The notes beneath the pieces are model-generated. The model saw only the letters and a list, made by a program, of their open reading frames with translations. It was not told where the DNA came from and ran no database searches. From Diprion similis (taxonomy: Eukaryota > Arthropoda > Insecta > Hymenoptera > Diprionidae), in the NCBI RefSeq assembly GCF_021155765.1, contig NC_060105.1:16773001-16837000 (forward strand): a stretch of DNA of 64,000 nt, read 5' to 3'. Made by a program: the position numbers and the translations under genes. Shown here in pieces: positions 36,915 to 54,072 of the stretch (positions within the stretch are counted from its first letter, which is position 1; each line of letters begins with the position of its first letter).

Positions 36915-37147
36915 TAAATTTGAGGTTAGGTTCGCGTAATGTTAGATGTGTTGGCGACAGCGCATGCGCGCAGTACAGAATAGACCTCTTTTGACTCCTA
37001 CGAGTTGAAAGTGGTCTTTTCTGTACTCCGCGCATGCGCATTCGCAGACTCACTCTACCAGTGATACATATAACGTTCATCAGTGCACGCTAGCGTCATA
37101 GAAACGGGCTACTTTGTGTACGGATGCGTAAAACATGCTCGCGTTAT
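36915..37147. mobile_element. MITE with GCGCATGCGC palindrome, copy C
   Basis: In opposite orientation to copy A. It shares AATTTGAGGTTAGG, GCGCATGCGC (near 36960 and again near 37030), GAAAGTGGTC, TCATAGAAACGGG and the end GCTCGCGTTAT. The left end is truncated. It carries two GCGCATGCGC sites about 70 bp apart. Confidence 0.7.
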
Positions 37148-38929
37148 GTAATAGTACATTTGGTAGAGAGTATAGATACGATTTATTGACTAGCTGTGTG
37201 ACTTCGTCGCGACTTTGAGGTTAGAATGCTAAAAAATGTTTTTTCCACTCTGTAACAACCTGAAAGGATAGATATCGTGAGAATTGATATTTTTATGAAC
37301 TTACCTCAAACGAGGACTGAAACCCAGAGGTCAGGTAGACACGTCGATCAAGCTCAATGTACCGGCCGGCAAATGGTAAACCAGAAATTAATGAAAACGA
37401 AAGACAACCATTAATACAAGTAAAGTAAAATAATAAAGTGAGTAGTTAACATAGGCATCCTACGTAAATGTTGTAATGATTTTTACCGGTAAAAAGCATA
37501 CGATGTTATTGCGCTGCATATTTAATATTTTGATCCTATTCTGGTTCGGTTAAAATAAATTTAAGCTGGGTTTTCTAAATAATTTCTTCAACTTAAAGCA
37601 ATTTTATAACGGCTCGGATGAAACCTATACGAATAGTATGTCTCAGTGATCGACTAGATTAGTTTTAGTATAAATTCAACAAAATTTTCATTGACATCAC
37701 CATTACTACAATTAGTTGAAAAAACAGTTTCAACTAAAATGAAGGAAAATTTGTCTAGTCACTTTCATTTGTCATTGGCTAGTTTAGATCCACTGGCTTA
37801 GATGACTTCCTGGTTTTTAGAAGTGCTAACATACGCAAAAAAGGGGGAAAAAAAAAAAAAATGAAGTAGTTATAAAAAGAATTACATACATAGATTTGCT
37901 ACAAGTCGTGATTAAAGATATTGTTGCCCCAGAATAAATTCAATGAAAGAAAACAATGACCAGTATTTTAGATATATTGAAGATCAAGTTCAAAATAAGA
38001 AATTAGTTTGGATATAGTCTATCACTTTAGACTGAATATCCTTAAGGTAGTCGTATCGTTATAATCTCAACTAGGTGAAAAGTGTGTATAACACATCTTA
38101 CGGTAAGATAGGAAAGTCAAGATACGAGCCATTTTAAACAGAACTCTTAGATATTCTTTATAAACGACGCAATAAAAGACTCTAATGATTGAGGAAAGTG
38201 AGATAAACCATGATAGTATTTTGTCAACATCTCAGTGGTTCTTCTATGCTAGAGATAATGACATTACACTGTTTCGCATCATCCTTTACTTTCATTAAAT
38301 AACGTGTGGAACGCCTCTCGCTTTGCAATCCATAATCAGGAAGATGACGTACTTGTCATGAATATTATAATTTTCTTTTACTTATTGGATGAGATGAAAA
38401 AATCGATTCCCGATCAATAACGAACAAACTAAAAACTATGCAAGCTTTCTTCGATAGTAGAAAACTAAGATACTTTGTGTAATTACTGCTAGCCACTGCT
38501 TACGAAATACTAATTTTACATAATACGTACTGATTTATTATTTTCATTTCGCGAAATAAATAACAATTATCTAATCAGCCTTTCAATGGAATAAGAACAC
38601 ATGGCGATGCTATAAATCACGATTCTTGGTTTCTCGATAAAGCGAATCGACGTCACTACCTAATCGAAAAAATAAAATGAAACATTGTGAGAAATCTCTA
38701 TCAATACATTAACATCATGCATACGTTTTCTCAACCATTCATACGAAATATGAATACATAAAAAGATGTATCTATATGTCCTACCTGCGGATGTTTATAT
38801 TGGCTAGTGCTTTTAGCAAGGCCTAGTCTGTCTGTCGATGAGGCTACAGGCTTCATTTCCCTTCCTTTCCTTTCCTTTTCTTCAGGCTACCTGTCTGCCT
38901 GCTCATTTGTTTCATTATTTGCTCTTCGC

Positions 38930-38971
38930 CTCTTTCTCTTTCTCTCTCTTTCTGTCTCTCTTTCTCTCTCG
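38930..38971 (+). repeat. CT-rich microsatellite
   Basis: A run of TCTCTTTC, TCTC and TTTC units. The Ser/Phe/Leu-rich open frames here are translations of this tract and not genes. Confidence 0.75.
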
Positions 38972-40898
38972 TTTTTTAACTTTCCTCACTAGTTACGAGT
39001 CTGTATGTGCGTACGGATGTATTATACTATCTAGGAAATAAAGGTAACGGAGAAACGCCCACAATCTACTACCTGCCAAATTCTTTTTGGATCCAGTCTT
39101 ACGGCAAGTTCAACATCCCTTAGGAAATAAGGATCGTAAACCGCAAAGTTTCAACAAGTAGTATACTAAAAAGTTACTAGGTAATTGAAAAGTTGTCACT
39201 TGTGTATCCCACTGACATCGACTGCAATGAAACTGCAGAAATGCAATCGTCTGGTAATTGGATTTTTACATGAAAAGATATCAGATTTTTATATTTGTAT
39301 AAAGCAGAGGAACTCAAAGTAATCAAATTCTATTTTTTCTTCTCGTTAAAAGAATATAATAGCAAATAATATTACATCCAATCGAATTCCACAGATTTCG
39401 TAATATGTTGATGTAGATTTCAATCTGGTACATTTTCCTCAAGTTTTACTTAGTTGAATATAAGAAAAAAGTCTACAGAATTATTTTGGGTTTCTTCGCT
39501 TTGTACACAATTAAGAATTGTTCATGCAAAATCTCGATTCTAAAATCAATGTCGAATCCGGCATTTTTCTATCTGAAACTCTTCTTTTTCAACATTTACA
39601 CTCATTTATATACCTATTCGTTTTCACATTTTTAACTTCTTTTCAACTACTGTGAACGTCACTCCGCTTATGAAATGAGAACATTTTGACAGGGTGTCCC
39701 ATGTAAATTGCATAAAATGGAAATTTTTTGATTTTTTCGGATTTCCTGTTTGCTAAAAAACCTGATCCAAACTTTCGTCAGCAACCTCAAAGAAGCAAGA
39801 GAATTGCAATTCTACAAGAATCTTAAACTGAAAATTCAGTGATCAATAGACTTGATAATATCTCCAAGAATACACGAGTGTATAGATATTACAACAATTT
39901 TAGTATCAGCGATTGAAAAAATCATGAACCAAAGGCCAATCTTCTTCGCTTTCCGCTATATAGTCTAGCAAAACTTGAAGTAAAATGGACACACTGTTTC
40001 ACGTCAGTCGATATTACACATTTTCTTCATTTAGAATCGAAATTTTCATTCATACGAGATTCTTTACTCTACATTTCTGCCTTCGTACTAGAACTACAAT
40101 TATTTACCTAATTGTATTATTTTCGAATGAATTGTAACTGCTCTACAGATACAACTTTGAACTATATATAATCTACAACGGATCACCTAAATCCTGAGTT
40201 CAGATTATTGATACAAGTTTGATATTCGTTTACTCAAGCCAAACCTTCTCTTTCGAATAAACGAGTGAGTGAGAATAGCTTTTGCTGTGTTTACAAAACT
40301 AGGTCCAGCCGCTAATATCAGCAAAGTTTTTTACTGGCCCGCCGAACAAGGTCTCGTGCGGTTTAACTGTGCCACTAGTATTTTCAAAAGAAATCGTCCG
40401 CTTTCAGTCAACGTAAATGTAGTAAACGGTGGCCAATCAACACGATGTGCGGTTTTATTTCATCAAGAAGTCTAAAGTAAGTATGACATTTCAGATACCT
40501 CAGCGATAATTAGCTGTTGACAAGTTATTACAGATGCGATCAATGGGATTTGTACTCATCCAATTTATAGAAACCAGAAAATGAGTTTACCAATAACTGG
40601 ACTCGTTTGCAGCTTCAAAAATCATCTATCAGTTGCACCTTTTTATAAAAAAAATTTCTTACGTTCAACTATGCAAGGTACTGCATAATTATCCAGCTAG
40701 AGACCCTCTTTCAAGGTGACGCACACAGCGAATGAGATATTGATCATATCCAGGGTAAGTTATGTACAAATTGTTTTAATACTGCGTTTACATATAGAGA
40801 CGCTCATCATCTTTCAGGGATTGCCGATCTCTCGTCGTCTACACAGTGAAATAGGTATAATACAAACAGGCAGACAGACATCCTCTTTCTATTGTACG

Positions 40899-40966
40899 TA
40901 ATAATAATAATAATAATGATGACAATAATAACAACAGCAGTAATAATAATAATAATATTATTAATA
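40899..40966 (+). repeat. TAA/ATA microsatellite
   Basis: An impure TAA array of about 68 bp with GATGACAA and ACAACAGCAG interruptions. Confidence 0.85.
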
Positions 40967-41735
40967 TAGTAATTTATTGACTGAAAGACAACTAACCTTT
41001 CATCGTTATTGTTCGTGTTCGGTTAAATAGCTATGCACATAGATACTTCTTGTATGCGGAGAATGTTGACTAAAATATTAGTATCCTATCTGTAAGTGCG
41101 CGTCTTTGACTTAATCTATGAAAATCTATCGACGATTCCCTATTTTGATTGTAAGTAAAAATGATGATGGAAAAGGTTGTGGTCACTTTTTATTATCTTC
41201 TAACTCTTAAAACATTACAACTTAAGAATTAAATGGTTTAACCTAGGGTAGATAGCCTAATACGAAATGCTCTGCAACAAAATTCATTTTCCCTGTTAAG
41301 TCTCTGTTTTCTTCCCTTAAACTTGATTACGGCCTCTGTCTTTCTCACACTCATCCACTGTTCGTTCCTAACGCTACCAAACTCATCATCCTTTGGTCTA
41401 TTTAACAATCGTCTTGCCTAATTATTTTTATTTCCTCTATGATAACAAATCTGCATCATTTTTGTAAAACCTAGATTCTTACATGGACCGTTTTTGCTTT
41501 TCTTTTTTTCTCTGTCATATTCGTTTTACACCTATAAATCTTCTATATGTACGTGTGTCTGTGTGTATGGTTTTTGTGTAAATGTAATCGGGCAAAGGCG
41601 TATCAAATTATACGTATCATTTCAGTGCAGTGTGTGTGTGTGAAACGTGTGTGAATAACGACTATTTAAATATTATACGCATTTTTGCCAAGTTATTACG
41701 GCGGCGTAGCACGCAACTTCAAGCCGACCACCGCG

Positions 41736-41736
<1 letters not shown>

Positions 41737-41768
<32 letters not shown>

Positions 41769-41773
41769 GTCTC
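41737..41773 (+). repeat. CT microsatellite
   Basis: A CT run of about 37 bp with a few GT interruptions. Serine/leucine-rich frames across it are artefacts of the repeat. Confidence 0.85.
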
Positions 41774-42185
41774 CTGCTTTCTATCTATTGCGGTACACAA
41801 TTTTGTTATTGCGATTCTGGTTGATAGTTCTACGTGCGGCTGGGGTAGATGCAACGTTTCAAATGTAATATACGGTTACGCATAAGCCTCCCTCATCACT
41901 GCGATCTAACGGGTGACGCTTCTTTCCTGAATCCTGATTGGCCTGCCTGGTCCTGTCTGACTAGCCTTAGCCCTGCCTGCTCCGAACTAAACAGTACAGA
42001 AGTACTGGCGACTAGTAGACAAGGGGTCACCTGAGGTTCAAAAGTGACAAATTTGTTAGTTTAGTTAAGTTAACACGGTAAGTCCACAGCTAGAATGATA
42101 GGTATATAAAATCGCAGTTCTTTACTCGTATCCATGGAAGGGCCCAAGCCTAAATATTTTCTCACGACAATAAACAAGCTACGTT

Positions 42186-42230
42186 CCTCTTTCTCTCTCT
42201 CTCTCTCTCCCTTTCTCTCTCTCTCTCTCT
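42186..42230 (+). repeat. CT microsatellite
   Basis: Two CT runs joined by CCTTT, about 45 bp in total. Confidence 0.85.
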
Positions 42231-42420
42231 ATTCTTCCATTCAATTGTTCTTTTATCTGCGAGATGGATTTCTCATTCAAAGAATAGAAATGATAACTAG
42301 TACAACTAGAAATATTGTTTTGATTGGGCAAAATGCCTTAGATATTTATAGCACCTTGACGAAATATTTCATCTAACACTAGCATGCGTTGACACTATAG
42401 AACTGAGTGTTTTAAAAAGT

Positions 42421-42531
42421 ACAAGGTGGTCGGCGAAACCTTTCGATAGTTGGGTGTCTGAGATGCGGTCATATATCAGTATTCAAATATATATATATGT
42501 TTATTGTTAAAGGCGTCGCTGACCACCCTGT
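42421..42531. mobile_element. Small MITE, 111 bp
   Basis: ACAAGGTGGTCGGCGA at the left and TCGCTGACCACCCTGT at the right are inverse copies with few mismatches. An AT microsatellite lies in the middle. It has no coding capacity. Confidence 0.6.
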
Positions 42532-43783
42532 ATATCAAGAAGCTGACGCCATAATTATGAATATAATAATCCTGCGAAACATAAAACCTGATAATAAAAC
42601 GAACGAAAGAAATATTAAAAACATAATATATAATAATATTGAAGATTATTCATGCTAATTGACAAGTAATGAGAGTTAATCAAACGATTGCCTCTCGTAA
42701 TGAAATTTAATGTCCCAGTCTTTGGTCGTAAAGAAGTTTGAATATTCAATAATACGAGAAAAATAAACTCACAGGTATATTTATTAATAAATGAAACTAA
42801 TAGTCTAAAAGCGTAAAATAGTTGCTTGCTGAATTAGAGTGCAAATTGTCATTTGGAAGCTAATAAAGACAACATAGTAATGAAAACCTGGATCCTAAGA
42901 ACAATTCCGTAGGGGCGTAATCAGTGATAATAATGTACCTTTGCTTCTTGCCCTTTTCTCTTTTGTCCAACAATTAAAATTGTTGGATTTGACACATCAT
43001 AAAATTCGTTCAGTTCTTACGAATTTTCAATTAAAAGCTATATATTTTGCGAAAATGTTTTCCAGAAATTCCCACACACGTCTCTTTTTTTTCCCCCAAA
43101 GACAAAAGCACTTATACCAAGTATTTTTTGTAGAGAACTAAAATGAAAATAAAACACTTGAAATATAAGGACCTATCGACTTGGTTTAGATACAAGCTGG
43201 TCAATATTAGGGCTATTTTTTCAGTCATCTCCAGGGTACTCAGCAAAATCGATGCGCAAAATCGTGTTTCTAATTTTGGAGGTAAATATATTTCAACTAT
43301 TCAAATTGCTATTCTTATCCGAGAGAACCTTACTTGCCTTGATCTTCCGCAATCGTACAATGAATCGAGACGTAACGTAACTGGCTTTTACCGAATCACC
43401 TGTAACTTTTGCTCAACGAAACTCTTAAGAACTTATCGAAGACAAATTTAGAAGTGAAATTACACACAATCAGTACAATAATTCAGAAACGTTCAACTTT
43501 ATCAAACAATCAATGTTTCGAGTTCAGTTTTCAAAATATGAATACGATTCGCCTCAACACGACTTATCGAACTCGAACGTTTCCAAAGTTTCAAAATTTT
43601 GATTTTCCATAAACAACCATCGCCGCACCAACGTTACCAAGTTCAACCTCGTGTCTAAGACAAAAAAAAAGTTCACACGCACACCGTTTGCTGAACACCC
43701 TCAACTTCAGACTCGCATTATTTCTGACCGCGAGTCTTGCTGCTGCTTTAACCTCATGAACATCGACAAGTAAAGAAACTCAC

Positions 43784-43826
43784 CATCTGAGGGAGCGTAG
43801 CGTTGCGAAGAACTGCGCTGGGTGGT
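43784..43826 (-). other. Start of hnRNP 3' UTR, with a donor inside the UTR
   Basis: After the stop codon the minus strand continues for 43 nt to TCAGATG|GTGAGTTT, a strong donor at 43783-43782. This suggests that the 3' UTR is spliced, with its next exon further left. That acceptor could not be identified. Confidence 0.4.
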
Positions 43827-47904
<4,078 letters not shown>

Positions 47905-48512
47905 GGTTAGATGAGCGACGAAGTGTAGAAGTCGAAATTAAATTCCTAAAACGCACCACAGCTGCACCAACTTTACCCGATATCGCTCGCTCGGGAAGTG
48001 AAGCAGCGCACGCCAAGGTCATTGATTGAAACTGCGCACGAAGCGCTAGGCTGACTTCGATCGATGCGTCTCCGAGTTCCTGATTGGCTGTTGCAAGCTA
48101 CGTCACCGGATGTTGTGTGTCGGGACACCGAATCATCAGCGCAAATGCCTGCACGCAGGTACCTCGACTTTAATTCTATCCACACCGAATGCTCAGCTCA
48201 TCAGGTACAAAATTTTAGAACAAATAGCAATTCACAGGGTGTGAAAATAACCCGATTTTACGGTATCAACGTAGTGAGAAATTGTCGAATCTCGCGGAAT
48301 AGACAGGAACTATTTTCACAAGCGTAGTTACCAGTACCGGACACGCTACATCGAATTTCCTCCATCCGAGCATTCTGATTGGTTGACTGACCTAATTTAA
48401 GCTTATTCAACCAATCAGAATGCTTAGATAGTGAGAAATGCTGCTACTGCTGTAGCTACTTTTTGTTGCTCACGAAAACTAAATTGCAACCGTATATTCT
48501 GTCCGGCTGAAA
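47905..48512. promoter_or_regulatory. Divergent promoter region between hnRNP A and the chromo shadow gene
   Basis: About 600 bp separates the hnRNP A start codon (minus strand) from the proposed first exon of the plus-strand gene. It is less AT-rich than its surroundings and has CCAAT-type boxes near 48079 (GATTGGCT), 48376 (GATTGG) and 48409 (CCAATC). No TATA box is evident, as expected for broadly expressed genes. Confidence 0.45.
48369..48426. repeat. Inverted repeat with paired CCAAT boxes
   Basis: AGCATTCTGATTGGTTGA (48369-48386) faces TCAACCAATCAGAATGCT (48407-48424) across a 20 bp loop. Each arm carries a CCAATCA box, the NF-Y type. It could be a small MITE or a functional promoter palindrome. 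Confidence 0.65.
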
Positions 48513-48517
48513 ATGTC

Positions 48518-49201
48518 ATGGCGGGCAAAACAATTTCAAAGAGACGCTTCCGGGGGTAAATGGCAGGTCGGAATTATTTCTGGTACGTGATATGAAATTT
48601 TTCCGGTTCGTTACGAGTCCATGATTTTTCTGACGAAATAATCTGCACGTACTCATGCCGTATCTGCATTTCGTAGCTTCGCGATTCCAAACTCTGAGAA
48701 AATTCCCGCTTTATCGTGCCGACTGATGAACGTCACTGTCATGGCTCTCGGACGATAAATTTTCGCCGGATTTTACCTCCGGCTAATTTTACGTCCTGTC
48801 AAATCTCAACTCCCGTGTTTATACCTAAGTATTTCGCATCGGATCCGTATGAACTCGTTTGCTTCTATGTCGTTCGAAGCATTAGCCTAACGTTATGAAA
48901 CTAACAATCACCCAATCTGTACATGATAACTGTATTTTGGATGTCTCGATCGAGTCGAATTTATTATGAAAAGAGGATCACAATCAATTTCAGTTCTTGA
49001 ACGTAGCTAAAAAAATCTTGTAAACTTGTATAAAAACAATTGTTTCGGTTCTTTCTATACAGGTTTCCCGCTGAATGGTCAGGATACAATCGTGCATACA
49101 CTTACTGGGTAGAAGAGAAGTTTATACCTGAATTTCTGGTGACTGAAATTGGAAACGCGCAGACTGACCGGACTAGGAATAGCGATAGAACGAACCGATA
49201 G
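48518..49201 (+). CDS. Possible small spliced ORF (58 aa) ahead of the chromo shadow gene
   Basis: If 48518-48555 and 49063-49201 are joined (donor GTAAAT, acceptor TTTCTATACAG), one frame starting with ATGGCGGGC stays open for 58 codons. It begins MAGKTISKRRFRGFPAEWSG and contains YTYWVEEKFIPEFLV. It stops 66 nt before the chromo shadow start codon. I do not recognise it. It could be an upstream ORF in the leader, a separate small protein on a bicistronic mRNA, or chance. An earlier ATG at 48513 in another frame weakens the case. Confidence 0.3.
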
Positions 49202-49267
49202 CTTAAAGTGGTTCTATACAGAAGCATCTGCAACTAGTAGAAAGAAGTACTATTTGGATTTTGCATC

Positions 49268-50048
<781 letters not shown>

Positions 50049-50861
50049 ATGGCGTAGTTGGTTGAAATTTTTAGCTAATTTTATCATCACCGGCGTTCAA
50101 ATGATCTCTTCTCCAGTTTTACGTGATTTCGAAGCTTATGGTCACTGATATTTCAAAGTCAAATCATTTTTTAAAGCTGTCTTAATTAAATTGCATAGTA
50201 ATTAGGCTGAGCATCTTGCTTGGCGGCTTGTGAATGTAATATCCTGACTGAAACTACTTCTAGAAAATGTATCTTTTTTTCATATATACATATATATATA
50301 TATATACATAAATATATAAACATACGTATTTCAAATATTTAATAAGTACTTTGTTAACTGTGAATAAGATCGAAATTCAGTTTTAACATGACAATAAGTT
50401 TGTAACTTTTATCGGTGTAAAGCTTACGACAGTTTTAGGGTTGTAATTAGCGATAAAAATATGTCATTAATAATTATTGAGTAATGTATAAGGTCTTTAC
50501 TGAAATATAAACAATATAAAAGTTTATTATAAAACTCGAATAGAAGAATTCTTCAATTCATTCGTGTCAATTTCAGTTTTACACAAAAAGAAGAGTTTCA
50601 AAGTTTAATTACCGCACGATAGTTAACGTGTATATACATGTAATATAATACATAAGATGGTTTTGTAAATAGATAACTTTTGTCCAATTGCATAATTTTA
50701 CGTAGGTAGAAGTCTTATAAAAATAAGAATAAACATTATTAAATCAAAATATCACATCATTCGCAATTCCGAGTCTTTTCAGTTTTCTTATATCACATAC
50801 CTTCAATATAATCCGATCTTCTAACCGGACCAAATTTTGTAAGCGTTAATAAAATTATTTT
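50049..50861. other. Convergent 3' region, no gene
   Basis: Very AT-rich, with an AT microsatellite near 50282-50310 and several AATAAA-like signals. It should hold the 3' UTRs of the chromo shadow gene (plus) and the RING/C2H2 gene (minus). Confidence 0.7.
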
Positions 50862-53800
50862 CTAGTCCCTATCATTATTTACATCAGTCAATTCGTTGGG
50901 CACTTCTAATTTAGACAATTGACAATTTATAAAAGAATTGCACCCGTGTACACGAGGTCTTAGTATCTCCGATGTCCTCCTTCTCCAATGTATATCGCTC
51001 AATTTCTTAACGTTCGACGATTTTTCTATACCTTCTACGTGTATTGCATTAATTTCATTTGATGCAAAGTTATCAGGGCCGCCTGCGGCCAATAAATTAG
51101 ATTCTCTCAAGTCATCCCTGATATTTACATACCTAGCTTTAGTAATGGTAGGTACGCAATTAGCTCTCTCCGGCTCACACTTGATTCTGCTCGACAGAGT
51201 TTGCGGTGAAAAAGCTGTTAGGAAGTTGGCAGCGTCATCAACCTCGGGTTCTGATTTCAACTGATCTATTGCACGTTTTTTTGGAACTGTATGCCTTGGT
51301 ATGTTCATGCCTTTTGTGTCCTGACATTCGATCCATGTTTTATCTGTTTCAGGCTTCGTAATTTGATTTTCCAAAAAAAGCAGCTTCTCGGGTAGGGAAG
51401 GCTGCATTTTTTTAAGCTGTCCTTCGATTTGCGATCTCTCGGGGCTCTGAACTTTGCCAACCGTCATTGGTTTGTTGGAAATATTCGGTCGAAGGGGTAT
51501 TATCTTATGAACCGAATGTTGTCTGTCAATCCTGTTGCAAAAGTCAGATTGGAAGTAGCAGTCGTGATTTAAATTTGTTTTGGGATATAACTTCTCTTCG
51601 ATTCTACGGTTGATAACGACTGCTTCAGCTAGTGGAATCGGTTCTGTATGAGTGAAGGCTTTCTTTGGAGAATTTATCTTTTCTTCTGGTCGTTTGATAC
51701 TAATTGGTCCATTGATTACCGGCACAGCATTACTCAACTCTGTAGTCGTCCTTATAACCGGTGTAACGTTACTTCTGCAATCCAATTGAGAGTCAATTTG
51801 CGCGTGAGAATTTAGGTAATGAAGTGACATTTTACACGGACTCTTTGGTAACGCAGTCGAAATGGCTCTCTGCTTTCCTTTTGGTTTCGTTTTTGGTTTA
51901 GAAGTATTAACTGGCTTTGATTTCACCGGTCGAGTCTCGTCCTCCCGGTTTTTAGTTTTGTTTTCAACAGTTGAGGTTTGATCCTCCGAATGATGATGTC
52001 TCGTATGCCGATTAAGATTGTCCTTTCGTCTGAATACAGTGCTGCAAAACTGGCAAGGAAATGGCTTGTCGTCTGAAACAAATCGACTTTATTCCCATCA
52101 GCGAATAACGCTGACTTGAAAATACAAAGACATCAATCCGTGGTTTGCGGACTCACCGGAATGCACTGCGAGATGCCGACTCAGCTCGCTTTTGGCTAGA
52201 AATACTTTAGAGCAGTCTGAGCACGAAAATGGACGTTCCTTGCCGTGCGTACGTCTGTGACGAACCAACAAGCTTTTATCTTTGAAGCTCTTTCCGCATT
52301 GCTCGCACATATGAGGCCGTTCATCTGTCGAGCGATCGTGGTTAGAATAAGTACTCCGAAAGCTTGGGATCGTACTTTAGAAACCAAACGGGACTAAATC
52401 ATAACAATTACTCGACTTACTAGAATGCGTGTGCATGTGACGTGTCAAGTTGGTTGCTTCGCGAAACGATTTCTTACAAATTTGACATGTATACGGCATC
52501 ACGCCTGTATGGATGTTCATGTGACTCTTCAAATCATTTTGACTGTTATATCCTTTCTCGCAAATGGAACATTTGTAACGTTTTTCATCTGCGACAGCGA
52601 TTGCAATATTTATACTCAAAGATCGAAAATGTTGGAATGTATGTAGATTAGGAACAAATTCCTCATACCTTGGTGACAATGAAGATGCCTGTTGAGTTTA
52701 TTACGCTGCGGAAATGCTTTTCCACAAGTCGAACATTTGAAAGGTTTATAGCCCGTGTGCGTTCGTTCGTGATACTGAAAGTGTGACTGCTTGACAAAAC
52801 TTCTATCGCATATGGTACATTTGTACGGTTTTATCCCAGTGAGACAGGAATCGTGATATCGCTGTGCCGTAGCGCTCTTAAATGTTTTGCCGCATATGTT
52901 ACATCTGTACGATTCTTGCGGTCCTGGTATAACGGATATATGAGTCCTTTTCAGCTTACTATTTTTGCGTCCCTTTACTTTTTCTGAATTTTCTTGGTTG
53001 GGACAATCGATTATTTTATCCTGGAAAAAATATCTAGTATCAGTTCCACCGCTGTGAATTTGGTCGAGGTAAGAATATGAGTAAAAAATTGCATACATTT
53101 TTTTCGTTACTATCTCTCATCTGAGATAGCGTGTTCTGATGATTGTTTTCAGCTTTTGGAGAGAATCGCACGGTGGTGACTAGTTCCAATGGCACCATTT
53201 TTTGCTCACGAGTTTGGAGGATAACAGGTGCTTGTGGTTCCGTGGTTTGATCGCCAGCATCGAAACCTAGAGTCAGGGAATATTTTTTATTTACTTATTT
53301 TATTTATGTGTAAATTATAACGGTTTTACAGACCCTTAGATTCATTCTGATACATTCAATGCCACTAAATGCATCTGAATTTAGTGTTCGGAAACTTTTT
53401 TCTAGATCGCAAACTTCATTTTAATCGTGATCTTCTTTCAATAGGTTGTAAGAGCAGAGGATTTTTATTGCATAAAGCGTCGGCATTGCCCCGTATCCTA
53501 TAACTGAGACTTGCCTAACTCAATACACGACATCAATTTTGTCGTTACCTGTTTTAGATGAAACATATCGTTGCGCCAAAGCCGCAGAGTTGTGATTCGA
53601 GTTCAATATCCCGGTTATACTTTCAGTGCTCATCTTCTGATCATCGACCCATTCCAATCGGCGACCAGAACTCTCCGACTCGCACGAATCTTGCTCGTCG
53701 AATAGAACTCGATCGTGGTCTAGCGTCTTGTTCATCACAAGTTCCAAAGGCTGCAAGGCAGTTTCTTCTTTCACAGTACAAAGGTTCGATTCGCTAGAAT

Positions 53801-54072
53801 CTGGAGGCTCAGATTCCAGTGACAAAAAGTGTACCGGATAGTCTAGAATAAAATAAACCTGTGTATTAAAACATTTGGACACGCGTTAAACGTTGCTTAC
53901 CAAAGTTGCCGATCTTCTGAATGTGTGGCGTATTCTGGCAAGTCTTACATCCGTCCTCCTCATCGACCAGACAAATTCGACATTTCCTGTGCCCACAAGC
54001 ATCTTCGATGAGGCGCGAAGACGATGCGTTTGTGTATTCCCCACAGTTCGGACACTTGTTTCGTCCCATCAT
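50862..54072 (-). CDS. RING-like and multi-C2H2 zinc finger protein
   Basis: Seven exons on the minus strand: 54072-53901, 53842-53549, 53266-53097, 53020-52669, 52588-52421, 52324-52157 and 52072-50862. Phases agree throughout (2535 nt, 844 aa). The N-terminus MMGRNKCPNCGEYTNASSSR continues to CGHRKCRIC and CKTC. Eight ligands in C3HC4 order suggest a RING-like finger. After an acidic linker come eight fingers. The first, YRCNICGKTF, ends with Cys (C2HC). The others are C2H2, with TGEKP-like linkers partly kept (HTGYKPFKC, HTGVMPYTC, HSNERPHMC). The long last exon adds a basic Lys/Pro stretch and a low-complexity tail. It is probably a nuclear DNA-binding regulator; target and ortholog name are unknown. 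Confidence 0.88.

Larger units (their letters stand above)
31171..43826. other. 12.7 kb without a convincing protein gene
   Basis: This is the interval between the rough stop codon and the hnRNP stop codon on the other strand. It should contain the 3' UTRs of both genes. AATAAA-like signals are common and none can be singled out. Open frames are short (up to about 102 codons) and resemble no family. Recognisable items are a partial hAT-like arm, a hairpin-array element, a MITE copy, a 63 bp inverted repeat, CT- and TAA-type microsatellites and a small MITE, all listed separately. Confidence 0.6.

Noticed and set aside
38807-39041. Phe/Ser/Leu-rich frames
   Set aside because: They are translations of CT-rich microsatellite sequence.
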